DNA of 64,000 bases, from NCBI GenBank assembly GCA_015680685.1, contig MNCI01015561.1, forward strand, positions 1,490,399 to 1,554,398, in the 5' to 3' direction. The position numbers and the translations under genes were made by a program. Position 1 is the stretch's first letter; each line of letters begins with the position of its first letter. The DNA comes from Gnetum montanum. Its lineage: Eukaryota; Streptophyta; Gnetopsida; Gnetales; Gnetaceae. Below are positions 47,256 through 59,731 of this stretch, one piece after another. Under the pieces are notes generated by a model that was given only the letters and a program-made list of their open reading frames with translations, had not been told where the DNA came from and made no database searches.

Positions 47256-49009
47256 GAAAAGGAGATTTTTATCAGTTTTGCATTTTAAAATTCTTATAAA
47301 TTTTTCAGGTTTTAAAGTTTTTATGGTATTTTCACATTTTATGTTCTAACATAGACAAGGCATAAAGGGTAACTTGTAAATGAGAATAAACTCTAGGCCA
47401 TGTGCAAAGTAAGGTCAAAACGTGGTAAAATAAAGTAACATAAAGTAGCATGTGTAAATAATGTTTAAACTAGATTTAAAAAGGCTAAAGAAAAAGAAGG
47501 CTACATGGTAAAGGGTACAAGGACAAGTTTATAGGAAACATATAGGATCGTGCAAGTGTTTCCTAATCTTCAAAAGATTAGGAATGGTGTATGACTTGTT
47601 GTTGGTGATCGTTTGGGACCACCAACATTTTCCTCTGGGTCTCATGACTAAGATCACGGGAAATGAAGGTGTTTCTTCAAATTTGAGTTTAGGTGTTTGC
47701 TGATATCTGGAAACACTAAGGCCTAGATGACTCCAAATAAACTCAAAGGTAATAGAGCGAACTAATCATAAATATGTGTTTGTTGTTATGAATGTTGAAA
47801 TGGTTGGGTTTGTGTATGAAACTTTAACTAGCTATTATAAAAGGAATTCAACTAACCTTGTTGAATACTGTAAATTATTAAAGATTCCAATTTTGTCAAG
47901 TCACTTGTCTATATGGTTCCTATAGTATGTTGCTTGCAACAAATAAAATCTCACCAAAATTCTTAAGCACAATTCTATAGAAATCTGCTCTTAGTTTTCC
48001 TTAGAGAAAAAGATCCAGAAGAAAAAAAGATATAGAGTAAGATTCAATGAAATTTAAAAGAGAAGAAAAAGAAAAACATATTTGTGTGAAATCTTAAACA
48101 TTTAAGTGAGATAAATTGAGTGTGAGGAAACACTTCGAAATAAAGCTATTTTAATTCAATCTAAAGTGTTACAATCTAAACCCTTTATGGTCAACAAACA
48201 ATTTCGTAAAAGACAACTCTTATTAAACTATCAAAATGTTTTGTAAATGATAAAATACAAACTATTATTTGGCTAGTTAAATAGTTGTCAAGAATTGCAA
48301 ATAATAAAGTTATAGAAAAGATATAACAATTTCAATATTGAAACATCAAGGAAAAGACTTTAAAAATTGAAGCTAATTTGAGTTAGCTCAAAATATCAAG
48401 ATTTTCTAGATCCTCTAGACTCAAATAGGCAATTTTTTAAAAGAAATTACTATTAAATTGCTCAAGATGCTCTTTAAAAGATAACATAAGCTCTTATATG
48501 GCAAGCAAATAGAAGTCTAGAATTGTGTGGAAATAGAGTTATAAGAGCAATCAGAAAATTCCAAAATTAAATGCCAAGAACAGTACTATCTACACCATTA
48601 GCTAAGCAACTAAGACAAACTGAAAAGAAAAAAAAACTCATAGGATTTAAACAAAGCAGCTGAATTGATGATGCAATTAGCAAGCCATCCTTAAAAGTAA
48701 TCTTTAATGTCTTTTTTGAAGTTCTTTCTCCTTGTTATAACCCTTAAAGCTTTTTTTTATAGTAATTTTTGGGTAATTACAATCATCATGAGAAATTAAG
48801 GTGTATTATAACCACTATGAGAGTTAATTATAACCACAAGAATTAGTTACAACCATTACAACAGTTATAACTACCATATTATAATTCACAAGTGTTGAAT
48901 TCATACAGGACATTCAACAACTGTCCCATAAATTCCTCTTCTTTTTTAAATAATAAGTTTTTTTTTTTTTAAACGGAAACCGAAACCTTCGTATAAAGAA
49001 ACTGTGTCA
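47256..49009. other. Intergenic, AT-rich
   Basis: No coding potential seen. 48780-48900 has a run of short repeats of the ATTATAACCAY type. A T/A homopolymer lies at about 48958-48971. Confidence 0.5.
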
Positions 49010-49138
49010 TGAACTTACAGGCAGCATGGAGATGGAGATGGCGACGGCCGCGGTGGAACGCCGATGAATTTCACGTTCTCCGGCAGATGCAGAGACCATG
49101 GAAGGGGTGACAGAAGCGTAGGAGCAGTCTCAACAGTT

Positions 49139-49892
49139 TCAGCCTTGGCGTTGTCCAGGGACAATTCTGGCATCATCATCATCATCATCGTTGCCTGTGG
49201 AACGGGCGCAGGAGTCGGCGGCTTCAACGATGCTGTTCGTGACGGTGCCAAGATTTCGTTGTGCATTGACCACGGAATCAGAAATCTGGGCTTTAGCAGC
49301 GTCCATGAAATCGCTGGATTCAGCGTTGGAGAGCCAGTGCCTGAGGCTCCACACCGGCAACAGTAACGGTTTCTCTCTGTCGGCAATCACGTTTATGGAG
49401 CTAAATGACTATGGATTATTGTTATTCCACAGTTTCTGCTACTGCCGCGGCTGTTCTTTTTCGAGCTCCAATGGCGGCATTTTGTCGTGCTCATCGTGGT
49501 TCTTGTCCAAGCCCTGGAACACGTCTGCAAACATGAATATTTTTTTGTGCGCGTACTTCCCATTGCTGGCCTTCTCAAGCTCCATGGCGCAGCGCGTCAT
49601 GATGCCGTAGGGGATTGCAAGTCCTATGAAAACAAGATTGATGAGCTCCCAGCTTTGCGGAACGGAGCTCCGCGGACCTGCGTATTTCATGACAAGCTTT
49701 AGGCTCTACTTCTGCAGAACTAGGATCATAGCCATGGCTATAGCCAGAAACACGCCTTTGAGGATTATCCCTGAAATCTTGGCATTTCTGTTGTCGGTAT
49801 CGACCCCGTGTTGATGCTGTTGCTACTGAGGCTTCCTCTGGATGATCCAGAGATGCCTCTACAGTAGAGTTTCTGCTGAGATCATCCTCCAT
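49139..49892 (-). pseudogene. Broken gene for a plant-specific protein with two hydrophobic segments
   Basis: The minus-strand N-terminus MEDDLSRNSTVEASLDHPEE (49890) shifts phase into a frame that runs to 49139. This frame holds a hydrophobic segment (GVFLAIAMAMILVLQ), a second one with VPQSWELINLVFIGLAIPYG, a charged part (KIFMFADVFQGLDKNHDEHD) and a tail ending in an Asp run. The 'SWEL-NLxFxGxAxxYG' pattern resembles plant proteins of unknown function that carry such a segment after a first membrane segment. The frame contains in-frame stops at 49706-49708, 49439-49441 and 49409-49411, all TAG, plus the frameshift near the N-terminus. GC content is higher than in the surroundings, as expected of a former gene. 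Family assignment is from memory and tentative. Several opposite-strand open frames here are shadows. Confidence 0.45.
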
Positions 49893-50690
49893 ACCCCACA
49901 GACCTCCAGTTGTGTATTATTTGATCCAAGGTTACGTCAAATTGTAGTAACAAAATAACAAGCCGTAGAAGCAGCTTTAATTCCCTCACTACACTGCTAG
50001 TGCTACCTAAAGCTTGCAAAAGAAGTCAAAAGGTGAAGCCTGGAAAACTCTGTTAAAAATTGTAGGCAATTCTTTGTTTCAGCAGCTGTGTGGTTGTCAC
50101 TCATAGTGACAATTCTTTGGGTGCATCCTTTTTTTTGCTCCGCTTTGCTTTCTTTCTTTCTGCAGATTCCGATGCGCACTTGTGTGTGCGTTTCCAGTTC
50201 TTTCTTTGTCGCTGAGATTTGTTTTATGTTAGGGATTTTAGGTGAGAAAGCGATATACTATGGTGTAGTAGTAGCATCCTAGCGCGGAACACATTTTTGA
50301 AAATTAGCTGCAAAATGTCAAGAGACACTGGATGAATATGTTTTAGCAGCTTCCAGATGATGAACTATGGAAATTCGGGAAATGGCTTCCCTTGATCTAC
50401 TTAGGTCTTTTGTAGCATATTCCCCTAAATTTTTTTGAGGCCCAAATTTCCAACAAAGGCATAGGTAATAAAGTTGTTTCTACCCGTTTTAGTTTGTTTT
50501 AGGGAAATATGCTGTGCATTGAACCTGTGAGATCATTTGATAAGATGCTCCAGTATCGAAAGACTGCATACTTACCAACGACGATGAGACTTAACCATTT
50601 GATGAGGCAACTTCTGGCCTAGTACATTAATGCTTTCATTGCATCATGTAATGTTACGTACTTTTTCACTGAAATTGCTCCATTGGCAAA
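49893..50690. other. Intergenic, no gene seen
   Basis: Only short open frames without recognisable content. Confidence 0.45.
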
Positions 50691-52495
50691 AATGTGCCAA
50701 CACTTGTAGTGCACAATTTTTTATTCCCCCTTCCCTTCATTAACCATGTTGAAGGGAAGCTCCTCCCATGGGGCATCCATGGTTTCATTGTAGCGTGTTT
50801 GTGCCTCTTCCACTCTATCAGGCCTTTGACATTCATCATCAATAGTAGGAGCTTCTCCCTGAAACTCCACTTTAGACCCTTGTTCTATGTCAACGTTGTT
50901 GATTGCCAAGAGAACTGCATTGTCACCATGGATAATTATTTCACCTCCCTCATAAGGTAGGTGAATTTCTTGGTGGATGGGTGAGAAAATAGCTCGTAAT
51001 TAAGTTAGCCAAGTCCTTCCCAAGATGAGATTGAATCCTGGTGTCTCTTTCATCACTAAGAAATTAGCTGTTGTGGAGAATTGTTCCCCTGCCACAAAGT
51101 CCAAAGAGATTGATCTTTTAACTACAATTCAAGATCCATTAAAGGATTTAAGTGTGGAAGTTGTGTGTTTCAAGTGTTCTGTTAAACCCAACGTTCAACA
51201 ATGGTGTAAGGTATTATGTTGGTTACTGCCCCATTGTCCACATGCATCCTATGTACCTTGTATTGTCCTGCTCTTATTATAATGAAGAGAGGGGCCTTGG
51301 TTGTCTCACCATCTTGGGGATTGGTCTTGACCTCACTATCCCAAAACACTAGTGTTGTTGACTTCATTTCTTCCTTCGGTGAAGGTGGTACCATCATTGC
51401 ATGGATGGACTCTTCACTAGTGGGGATGTCCTCACTAATAGGAATAGAAGTCAACATCTTTACTAGGGCCTCTTGGTAAGTAGTTTAGATCATTACTAGG
51501 TCATACAAGCTAAGGGATGCATTCTTCTATTTCAAAGATTACTTAACCTGTTCCATTGCATTGAGGAAGTCCTTGTCGTTGGTTGTAGATTTCTTGTTCT
51601 TGTTGGCTTTAACTTCCTTCATGCACGATAGGATGCAAACTTCATGTTTTTGGGGTTGTGCCTTAGCCTCTTTCCCCTTTCCTTGTGACTTGGGATCCTC
51701 CTATGTTTGACTTGTTGAAGTAGCCTAAGTCTTAGAGCTCATTGGGATGGATGAAATAGGAGTGGGCTTTGGTAGGCCCATCTCTTTCCATGCCTTGGCC
51801 TACTTGTTATATCTATCCTTGGGCTTTAGCACCAACTTCTTGTGTTGTTTTGTTGGTGATTTCTTATTATTATTATTTAGTTGGGAAGACGTTGTTGTGT
51901 TGGCCACCATGGGAGGATGTTGTTCAATTGTAATGGTGGGTTTGGTTGTAGTGGGAGGGGTTATCCTTATCACAAAAGGCTTCTTGGGAGGCATAGGTGA
52001 TGGTATCCTTATAACAAAGGGGGTCTTGAACTAGTCAAAGTTGAAGAACTCCTTTCATTGCAAGGAGGTACTGGATCATGAACAACTCCTATGTAGGCCT
52101 TGGATTATTGCTCACATTGAATGTCACTATGGTATATGGATTGTTGTTAGCATTCAATGAATCCTTGTAGACCTGCATAGATTTCTTCTATGGTCTGGTT
52201 GGGTTAGTGGCATTAAGGACCAATTCCCCATTGTCTACCATCTTTTGCAGGTCATTCTTGAGGGTTAAGTAAAAGTCAGTATCATGACCTAGTAGCTGAT
52301 GGTAGTGGCAGAAATGGTCAAGCTTGAAGTATGTAGGTACTAGTGTGCCATTCTTGGTTGCAAGAGTAGGGTTCTTTGTGATTTCACATAGTCTATCATG
52401 CCTCTTATGAGCATTCTTAGTCATTTGTTTATATTGGATTCTTATGCTCTTTAACAACTGGTCAAGGAGTTTAGATGATTTTAATAGTCACCTAG
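50691..52495 (-). pseudogene. Ty3/gypsy-type gag C-terminus and protease remnant
   Basis: On the minus strand, in order: a gag end with a knuckle-like FKLDHFCHYHQLLGHDTD block (52188-52457), a linker, and a retropepsin-like part (51182-51457). The latter has APLFIIIRAGQYKVHRMHVD followed by the Asp-Asn-Gly active-site form usual in plant gypsy elements. The characteristic ILGRTWL and HQEIHLPYEGGEIIIHGD segments lie at about 50930-51020. Reverse transcriptase should follow to the left but is absent, and the rest of gag should lie to the right, where element E starts at 52496. In-frame stops and shifts make it non-functional. It differs from the gag of A, B and D, so it belongs to another lineage. 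Confidence 0.75.
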
Positions 52496-53417
52496 TGATG
52501 AGCAGCAAGGTACCCCTATGCCCAATCATACAAATCACAAAGCATTCACGCGGGATCCGATCGAATTCCATGGACTTTATCATTTCTAGTGCACTAGTTC
52601 TTTAGGAAGTGAATCTAGCCTTAAGATCAATTGTTGTCTTCCCAATTACACTTGTAACATTCATTGGTATGGTTAAGTGTAATTGAGGCATCCAATTTTT
52701 ATCATTTTATGTTTTATAGTTTGGTGCTCGAAATGTATATAAAAGGAGTTTGAATGCCTAATCTAAATTAATTAATTAACTAGTATTTAACTAATTTTAA
52801 CTTAAGCATCTGATCCCACTTTATGTACACATCTTGAACCCACATATTCGTTGCTGGGCGACCAAGCACTATGCTATTGGGTGAACCAAGCAATAATGCT
52901 GCTAGGATTACCAAGCGAATATGTGTTACACTCGAAGCAGTCATACTTATGTGTGTAATCTATTTGGCTTAATTGCTTCATTAATGTAATAACTGGAAAA
53001 TAATTAATAACTAATTGAAAACATTTAATAAATAACTGATAACATTAAATGCATAAATGAAATAGCTAATCTATCCAAAGTGCTGCAAGGTTTATTAAAA
53101 ATCTCATCTTATTGCTGCACACATTGTCGTGCTCAGGTATAACAATGCTTGAATAAAGATTTGTACACTTAATGACTCTTGCTACGGGCACTCGGGAAAA
53201 AATTCTAACTTTTGAAAAGAAAAAATTCAAGAGCTTCATTATAACTACTATATCTACTTTACCATAAATGTGACTACAAGTGCATATTTATAGTGAACTA
53301 CAGGCACTACATCAATGGGGCCACATCGACGCATGATATGATGTGTCAACTAGGCCTCATCGATGAGGCCTAAACGATGAGGTTTTGTGGATGCAATTGA
53401 CAGAATGTGACTCATCA
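52496..53417 (-). repeat. Element E 3' LTR
   Basis: On + it starts TGATGAGCAGCAAGG and ends GACTCATCA. It shares the GGTACCCCTA...CAATCATAC block with the others. A TATA-like box lies on the minus strand at 53285-53293. The U3 contains a perfect 22-bp palindrome at 53351-53372, centred on ATCGAT. Confidence 0.88.
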
Positions 53418-53432
53418 TACCCCCATGACTGA
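53418..53432 (-). other. Polypurine-tract-like site of element E
   Basis: On the minus strand, AGTCATGGGGGTA directly precedes the LTR start TGATGAG. It is equivalent to the sites in A and B. Confidence 0.7.
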
Positions 53433-53623
53433 ATAAAACTCATCCTCGAGTTCTTTTACAAAATTGGGAAGGTATGGGATTATTGACTGACTTTTCCTCA
53501 AACAAAATAAACGGACTTACTTGACAAAAAATGGAATGCCCAAGTGTACGAATCAACACATTACAAAGAATGGTTGTGTTCATGATACAAAATTAGACAC
53601 CATGCCTAAACTTTTTCAAAAAA

Positions 53624-56488
53624 TCAGATAGCATGTTCCTTAATGTTGTGAAGTTGTTGGAGAAGATCAAATAGTCCCAAGTTGTGGTGGTTCTTGAGGC
53701 TTCGAGGGACCTTCACCAACTTCACACATGGGTACCGATTGAGGTGGTTATGGTTGTCCTGCTATTGTTGCAATTTTAGGTAGGAGGCGAAAAGCATCCA
53801 ATAGTGCTTTCATTTTCTCCTCCTTACTCCTAGGATCATGCATCATCCATGTAGCTTTCCCAATGTGGGTTGCAATGGACACATCCCAAGGACACAGGAT
53901 TTTTGGAAACAACTCCTTTGCATTGATGAACTAGGCAATGAGCTATTTGCTTTGGATGTTGAATGCCCTGACTATGTTCTTTAGCTCCTAGTAGTCATTC
54001 ATCCATTTGGCTAGGTTCTTAGTGATAGATTGTTAATCTCTAAATTGCCCTCTGAGAACTTTGAGTTTAGTGTTTGTGGTCTCAAGCTTCTACTTGGTGT
54101 CTTTGTGGTGCTTGAACTTAGCCTTGTATAGTAGATATGAGCTAGCCTCTTGTTTCTCCAATTCTAACCATGGTTGTCCAATAGTCAGCATTGCTAGATT
54201 TTCATAATGGAGATTGGCGAACTCCATGTACTCTATCATTTCCTCGATTTACAACTCCTTCAAGTAGATCTCCACTTTGTTGTAGGCATTAATCAAATCA
54301 ATGATGGGTTGCCACATCTCTCTTTCTTGTTGGAGATAGTGGAGAGTTTCATTCAATTTTGCCTTCACCATCTGAATTTGTTTTTCATTCACTTCCTTCT
54401 ACAGGCCAACTTGGTCCCTGTAGTGATTCTTCACTTTCTCAAATTTGAGGGGTTCATTCTTTCAAGTGATGATCTTGATGGTATACTTTTGATGCAAGGA
54501 GCATACCTCCTTAATTAATAGATTATGGTTTTCTATGATCAATTTCCTTAGTTCAGTGTTTACCCTGGCAAACTGCTCTTACTATTGGTGAATGAATTCT
54601 TGCATTTGATCTTTCTAAGCATCAACATTTCACAGGTGATGATTCTATGCAGTTAATGCTTCATTCTTTTTGTGCATCTGATTCAAGTCCTTTTTTGATT
54701 GAGTACATTTCAACTTCTGCTATGGACTATTTAAAGATGGCCATCACTGACTCCTACTTAGCCTTTTGAAATCATTCTTGAAGCTATTTGATAGCATCAT
54801 CTCTTATCATTACCGGGCTAAGGATTGCTTAATTTTCAAGCCGGCCATGAAGTTCGACAACCTCCATGGCCAAGCATTGATTCTGTTCTTGGGTTGTTTC
54901 TAGTTGTCCCTCCAAGATAATGCATTTACCCATTGCATTTAGCAACTTCGATTAGGTTGCAGTGATGTTCTCTGGAAGATAAAAAATGTCCAGAGTCGAT
55001 TGCCTAGTTCCTACCAGTCATTCCAACAACGTTTTGTGCTAGGTTGCATTCAATTTTTTGCTGACCATGCCTATGGATGTTTGCACATCTTGAATTGTAG
55101 ATATGTTTGGTACAAATGCCATGGGTGCATTCAATGATTCTGTGACATGATCAAAAACCACTTCTACTGCTATCTTTTTCCATTGGTGCTACATCACCAA
55201 GACAATTGCCTCTTCACCTTCCTCCAACCGCACTAAGAAACTGGTGGCATTCCTAGAGATTTTTGGGAATAGATGATGTGTTGTTAGTGACATTGTCACT
55301 TCTCGAGCATTGGGATATGACTTCAAAGGTAGCTACGTTCATTGGATAGAGAAAATAGAACCACCCCTCTCCATCTGGCTAACTATTGAGGCCACCTTGT
55401 TAAGTTGACTCATTGTTAGTTAGTACACAGATAGACCTACCTCACTCGTTCATGCATGTTGCTCTTTCTTGCTTAAGAGCTATTCTTGGATTTTCTACAG
55501 ATGTTTAATGGTTGCATAGGCCTTTAGTGTTATTTCTTAAGTGGGTTGTGATGGCAGTAGCTCCTCTAATTGAGTCATTACTGACATCTTCTCTTTCATA
55601 ATCTTGAACAATGAAGCCAAAGGAGTATGCCTGAGTGTATCATTAGAGTAGTGAAAAATTCCTACCCTCTTGTAAAGTTTTCTAATGAGGCGTGGAAAGG
55701 GTAGGGTATTCCTTCCATGTTCATTTTCTTTGAAATACTTCTCAACTTCCAAGTATAGCAATTATGGAAGGTTAACGGGGAACTTCTCGCTTAGAGCGAT
55801 GTATGCCTAAGTAGAGAAAGCAGTCACCTTTCTTGGCCTCACCATTGGATTGAGGTGATAGGCTGTGATCTTGAACTAAATTCGCTTTGCTAGTGTGAGC
55901 ACACAAAACTCCTTACAGTCCATCCCATAGCAACACTATGTCCACTCCTTCTTAGACTCAAGGTCACCTTACATGGATAATTCTGCCAGCTATGTTCCAG
56001 TGTCAGGCAACCCAAGTGCTTGTGCAATAGCTTTTTCCGAATAGGATAGTTAAATATCCTTAATCTTAACTATGGATCCTAGCTTCTGATTATTCCAGAA
56101 AAGGTATGTCTCTCCCATGTACCACTTCCCACTAGACATGATGATTAGCCACATGGGAGAGGTTCCCACATGGCCTAAAGTTTATCTCTTGAAGAATGGA
56201 TTGTTGAATCTCTCGAAACTTGATGATATCAAGGTAGGCTTGAGTTAAAGTGACCTTGCCTTGGCATGGGACTAGGCACTTCTCCTCTTTGTGATTGTTC
56301 AGTTGGCACTTCTTCCTCTAGAATCTGTCAGATAGATTCCACTTCAGACTCCTCGCAAAGAGGTCCCATTGCATGGATTGCCTTAGGTAGTTCTTGGCCT
56401 TGTTCTTGTTGGCCCTTCTAGCTCTGGGTCATTTCTCTCGTGGTTGCAAGGTTTCTCCTTCCTACAGACATTTTTGTTTGGGTGCCAT
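53624..56488 (-). pseudogene. Element E ORF2: plant transposon-protein-like region plus coiled coil
   Basis: The minus-strand start (MAPKQKC...) is at 56488, directly after an acceptor-like TTGTGATTATAG, with a CTAATC branch-point-like site at 56511-56516. The first third holds WYMGETYLFWNNQKLGSIVK, a KAIAQALGLP block, FKITAYHLNP, and NTLPFPRLIRKLYKRVGIFH (55537-55761). These match in order WYLGETYQFWHN, KIGTYHLFP and ALPFPYIIRKLC in D. The order and the LPFPRLI signature recall the 'putative plant transposon protein' domain (name from memory). The following ~1.5 kb (about 53900-55000) is Glu/Lys/Gln-rich and heptad-like, for example KLNETLHYLQQEREMWQPII. Stops and shifts are frequent, so the ~950-codon length is approximate. 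Function unknown. Confidence 0.65.
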
Positions 56489-56822
56489 CTATAATCACAA
56501 TAAGACCATGGATTAGCAATCATTTTGTAACCTTAAAAAAATTGGGATGCCTTAACTCTTAAGGATGGTTACACTTTGGCTAAGTTGTGATTATGGCTCA
56601 TTTAATTAATCCAATTACCATTTATTTATGTATTTTCATTAATAATTCATCTAGAACATTGTTGGAAGGGTTAACTTGTGAAAACGTTGATGTTTATATA
56701 TGATTAAGGTTATTAGCCCTTTGGAGGAGTTAGGGAAATTTCTAAAAATTTCATCAAATTTTCATTGGAAACCTTAAGGTTTGTGGTCCCCACAATAAAA
56801 ATCTTACCTTCGGTAAGCACAT

Positions 56823-57614
56823 TGATGAGTCAATTTTTTTCACCGTGACATCGCGTATGTGATATTGTAGCCTGTCTCCTCATCTATAAATAAGAGGTAG
56901 ACAGTTTTGATAGATAGTTTTTTAGTTCTTAGTTTTAGTGTTAAGTTTTATGTAGTTTTTTTCTCAACCCTTTTCCTCCTAGTGTATGCCCGTAGTGTGG
57001 TGATTGTAATTGTACGACACCTTTATTCGAGTGTGACGTACTTAGACACGCACATGATCAGAAATAAAGATCAAGATTACTTCATCATTGCAGCATTCAC
57101 TTAACTTAATTATTTATTTAATTGTTATTTATTGCTTTCCTAGTTAATCTCTTCTCACCGCTAAACTCCTATTAAACACGGAATGAGTACGACTTGATTA
57201 CGAGCATTTAAGTGTGACTACTTGGTAATCCAGTAGTGTACCTAGGATCTGCGCTTGGTAATCCCAGTGGTAGTTATGCACGAGGTCCAAGATGTGTATG
57301 GATGATTGAGGAACGGATGCTCATTGCACTTAGGCTAGTTTAGATTCTCTCTCACCCTTTCTCTCTTAGCTTAGTCAATATTACTTTCCATTATTCTCAA
57401 GAGTATCATTAGCATAGAAACACATCATACACCCCACTCTGGACTAAACCATATGTGACAAAGCTAATACTAGTCTAGGTGGAAAGACAACAAACTGCAA
57501 CCTAAGGTTAACTATCTAGATGCCACAACTAGTCCGTCTGCGGAGTTCAACTTGATCGTGCATGTAACGCTCGTATTTCTATGGTTGAGTGTAGGGGTAC
57601 CTTGCCACTCATCA
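56823..57614 (+). repeat. Element D 5' LTR
   Basis: It starts TGATGAGTCAA and ends CTTGCCACTCATCA. U3 is very short: a GTGACATCGCGTATGTGATATTG block precedes a TATA-like CTATAAATA at 56884-56892, so transcription probably starts near 56920. The R/U5 part aligns with the other LTRs in reverse (for example the ACACATCATACACC and GGTTGAGTGTAGGGGTACC blocks). Confidence 0.9.
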
Positions 57615-57615
57615 T

Positions 57616-57633
57616 TGGCGTCGTTGCCGAGGA
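57616..57633 (+). other. Primer-binding site of element D (tRNA-Asp-like)
   Basis: TGGCGTCGTTGCCGAGGA starts two bases after the LTR and differs from the tRNA-Asp-complementary TGGCGCCGTTGCCGGGGA at two positions. It is the best-preserved of the three primer sites. Confidence 0.85.
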
Positions 57634-57756
57634 TGGTGCTAGTTATCTAGATTAGTTATATCATACAAGGTCGTTGTACAGGACTTAATGATATATCTTT
57701 TATGAAAAAAATAATTATAAAAAGTCACATATAAATTTACACACAATTTCACAACG

Positions 57757-59731
57757 ATGCCTCTCCTACAAGACTATAATAATGCCACACCTGGTGAGGA
57801 AGTTCATTGGAGAACCAATGAATTATATGACAATGAAGATTGGAGTACACAACCTGAAGTGGGGATTTCTTATAAACATGAATGAATGCAACATCATCCC
57901 AACGCACGAAAGCATAACTTACCCGATGACGATGAACCCCTATTGGCCGCTACAAGCCTAATGCAAATACAAGAGGCTGGTCGAATCTCCCGTAGGCATC
58001 ATAAAGAGAGCTATCTACCTAGGCTCGATTTAAACAACTTTCCCAATTCTTTAGGAGGCCATGACTTAGATCCACAACAACATTTACAAGCCTTCTACGA
58101 TGCCTGCACATGGAACAACATTGATAACGGTTGGAAAAAAATCAAGCTCTTTCCTATGACACTTGTTGGCCAAGAAAAAGTATTATAGATTGTTAAAACC
58201 AAATTCAATACGACGCTGGCCAACAATGGTAGAACTATTTGGAGAAAGATATCAAACCTACACAAGAGTGTCAGCCTTGAGGAAACAAATCCAGGAGTGT
58301 AAACAAGCACAACATGAACCCTTGGACATGGCCTTAGAAAGATATTATGCACTGTTAAACAATTGTCCAGGCCATGAGTTCTCTGAGGAAAGGCTAATGT
58401 ATCATATCATTGATGGGCTTCATGATGAAACAAGAGAAACCCTAGGGATGTATGCCCAAGGTCAACTATATGAACTACGAACCCATCAAGTCCAAGAGCT
58501 TATTAAGCGGGTACCAAAAGAAGAAGGAGAAATGGCTAGATGGGAGAGTGCTGAAAAACATCAATAGGACCAAAATCTCAACTTAACAAAGGTCCATAAT
58601 CATAAAAAGGAGAAATCAATCAATCTCAGGGAGGAAGAACCATCTTTGCCAATACAACAATCATTAAAAGAAATCGAGGTAAAGATCAATAAGATGTTGA
58701 AATGGATGCATAAAAAGTGTGGAGAATATATCGATATCATTAGAGATAGAGTTTTGACAACCCGAGAAGTAGGAAAAAGTATCAGTAGACAATCAAAAAG
58801 AAGAGATAAGGAAAATAAGAGCTCAACTGCCAATCACACGTATGAATGCAACATTTTCCTGTATGATCACCCCAAGGGCCAGTGCCCAATCTTGTTACAT
58901 TTATACAAGCATTGGGGAAATATGTTACACCCAGAGTTCGTACAAAGATACTGTGTTCGATCATAGTGGCAACAATCTCAGTCGTGGGGGAAGTCATCCC
59001 TAAACTAGAGATACCCTTCATATCATCCGAATCGAAATGCTTATCTAGTTCAACATCCTATTTCCCAAACTGGGCCAACATACTCTATCTCATTGCATTA
59101 CTATTCTTCTCAATACTCTCAGCCCATGTCCTCAACACAACCACCACATTGTGCATCTTACACTTCTCCTAATTTTCAACATTCTCATCCTTTCCCTCCT
59201 TCTACATCACCACCAACTATTCCTAAGGTGTTTGCACCACAACAACAACCCCCAAACGTTACTTGTGCTACTATTGCCAATAGCAGTGAGAGACCTTAGC
59301 AACATTGAAGGCGTCCCTTCTTTAGAAATGGCCCTAGGAAGGGATAACACAATTCCAATGCCACTTCATCCTCCAACTCAGCATAAGTCCAACACTATGG
59401 TGCATCGAATCCAATGCCTCATGTCACTTCATCAGGGCCACTAGTTAACACTCCAACAACCATACGGCCCAATGAACACAAGCATGGAGGGCAACATCCT
59501 GATCCTTGCATACCATCTAATGGTCCCAAATATCATAGTGGGTCAACTCTTTATCCGAGAACCACATCTCATAAATTGCCCCACTATGCTTACTATAACC
59601 AAGTGTGTGAACCCCAATGGGGTAAGTATGACCAAGTCTCAATACTTCCAACATGCAAGGATCCTCATCTTCCATTTATTAATCTTTGCCATCCTGAACC
59701 ATTTAGTTATGGGGGATATCTCCCATTTTAA
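57757..59731 (+). pseudogene. Element D gag (capsid-like), frameshifted
   Basis: The frame starts MPLLQDYNNATPGEEVHWRT at 57757, meets a TGA after about 40 codons, continues 57886-58188, shifts, and continues 58163-58567. Parts in order: LPRLDLNNFP, HDLDPQQHLQAFYDAC, FPMTLVGQ, PLDMALERYYALLNNCPGHE, then DGLHDETRETLGMYAQGQLY (retrotransposon gag core). A basic coiled part follows (58646-58800), then a damaged knuckle CNIFLYDHPKGQC (second Cys replaced by Phe), and a Ser/Pro/Tyr/His-rich tail ending GGYLPF. The 3' end matches those of A and B. Expected role: capsid for element RNA. Confidence 0.87.

Larger units (their letters stand above)
52496..56822 (-). mobile_element. Element E: non-autonomous LTR retrotransposon, minus orientation, cut by D
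   Basis: A 3' LTR (52496-53417), a polypurine-like tract and a long ORF2 (56488 to about 53624) followed by 330 bp of spacer are present. The spacer runs into element D at 56823. If D is inserted in E's gag-ORF2 spacer, the rest of E (gag, primer site, 5' LTR) lies beyond D, outside the window. E landed in an older gypsy remnant (50691-52495). The 5 bases before the LTR are CCTAG; the matching target duplication is not in view. Confidence 0.8.

Noticed and set aside
47083-47349. 88-codon frame with SFRPW repeats
   Set aside because: Direct consequence of the 47.06-47.26-kb tandem array.
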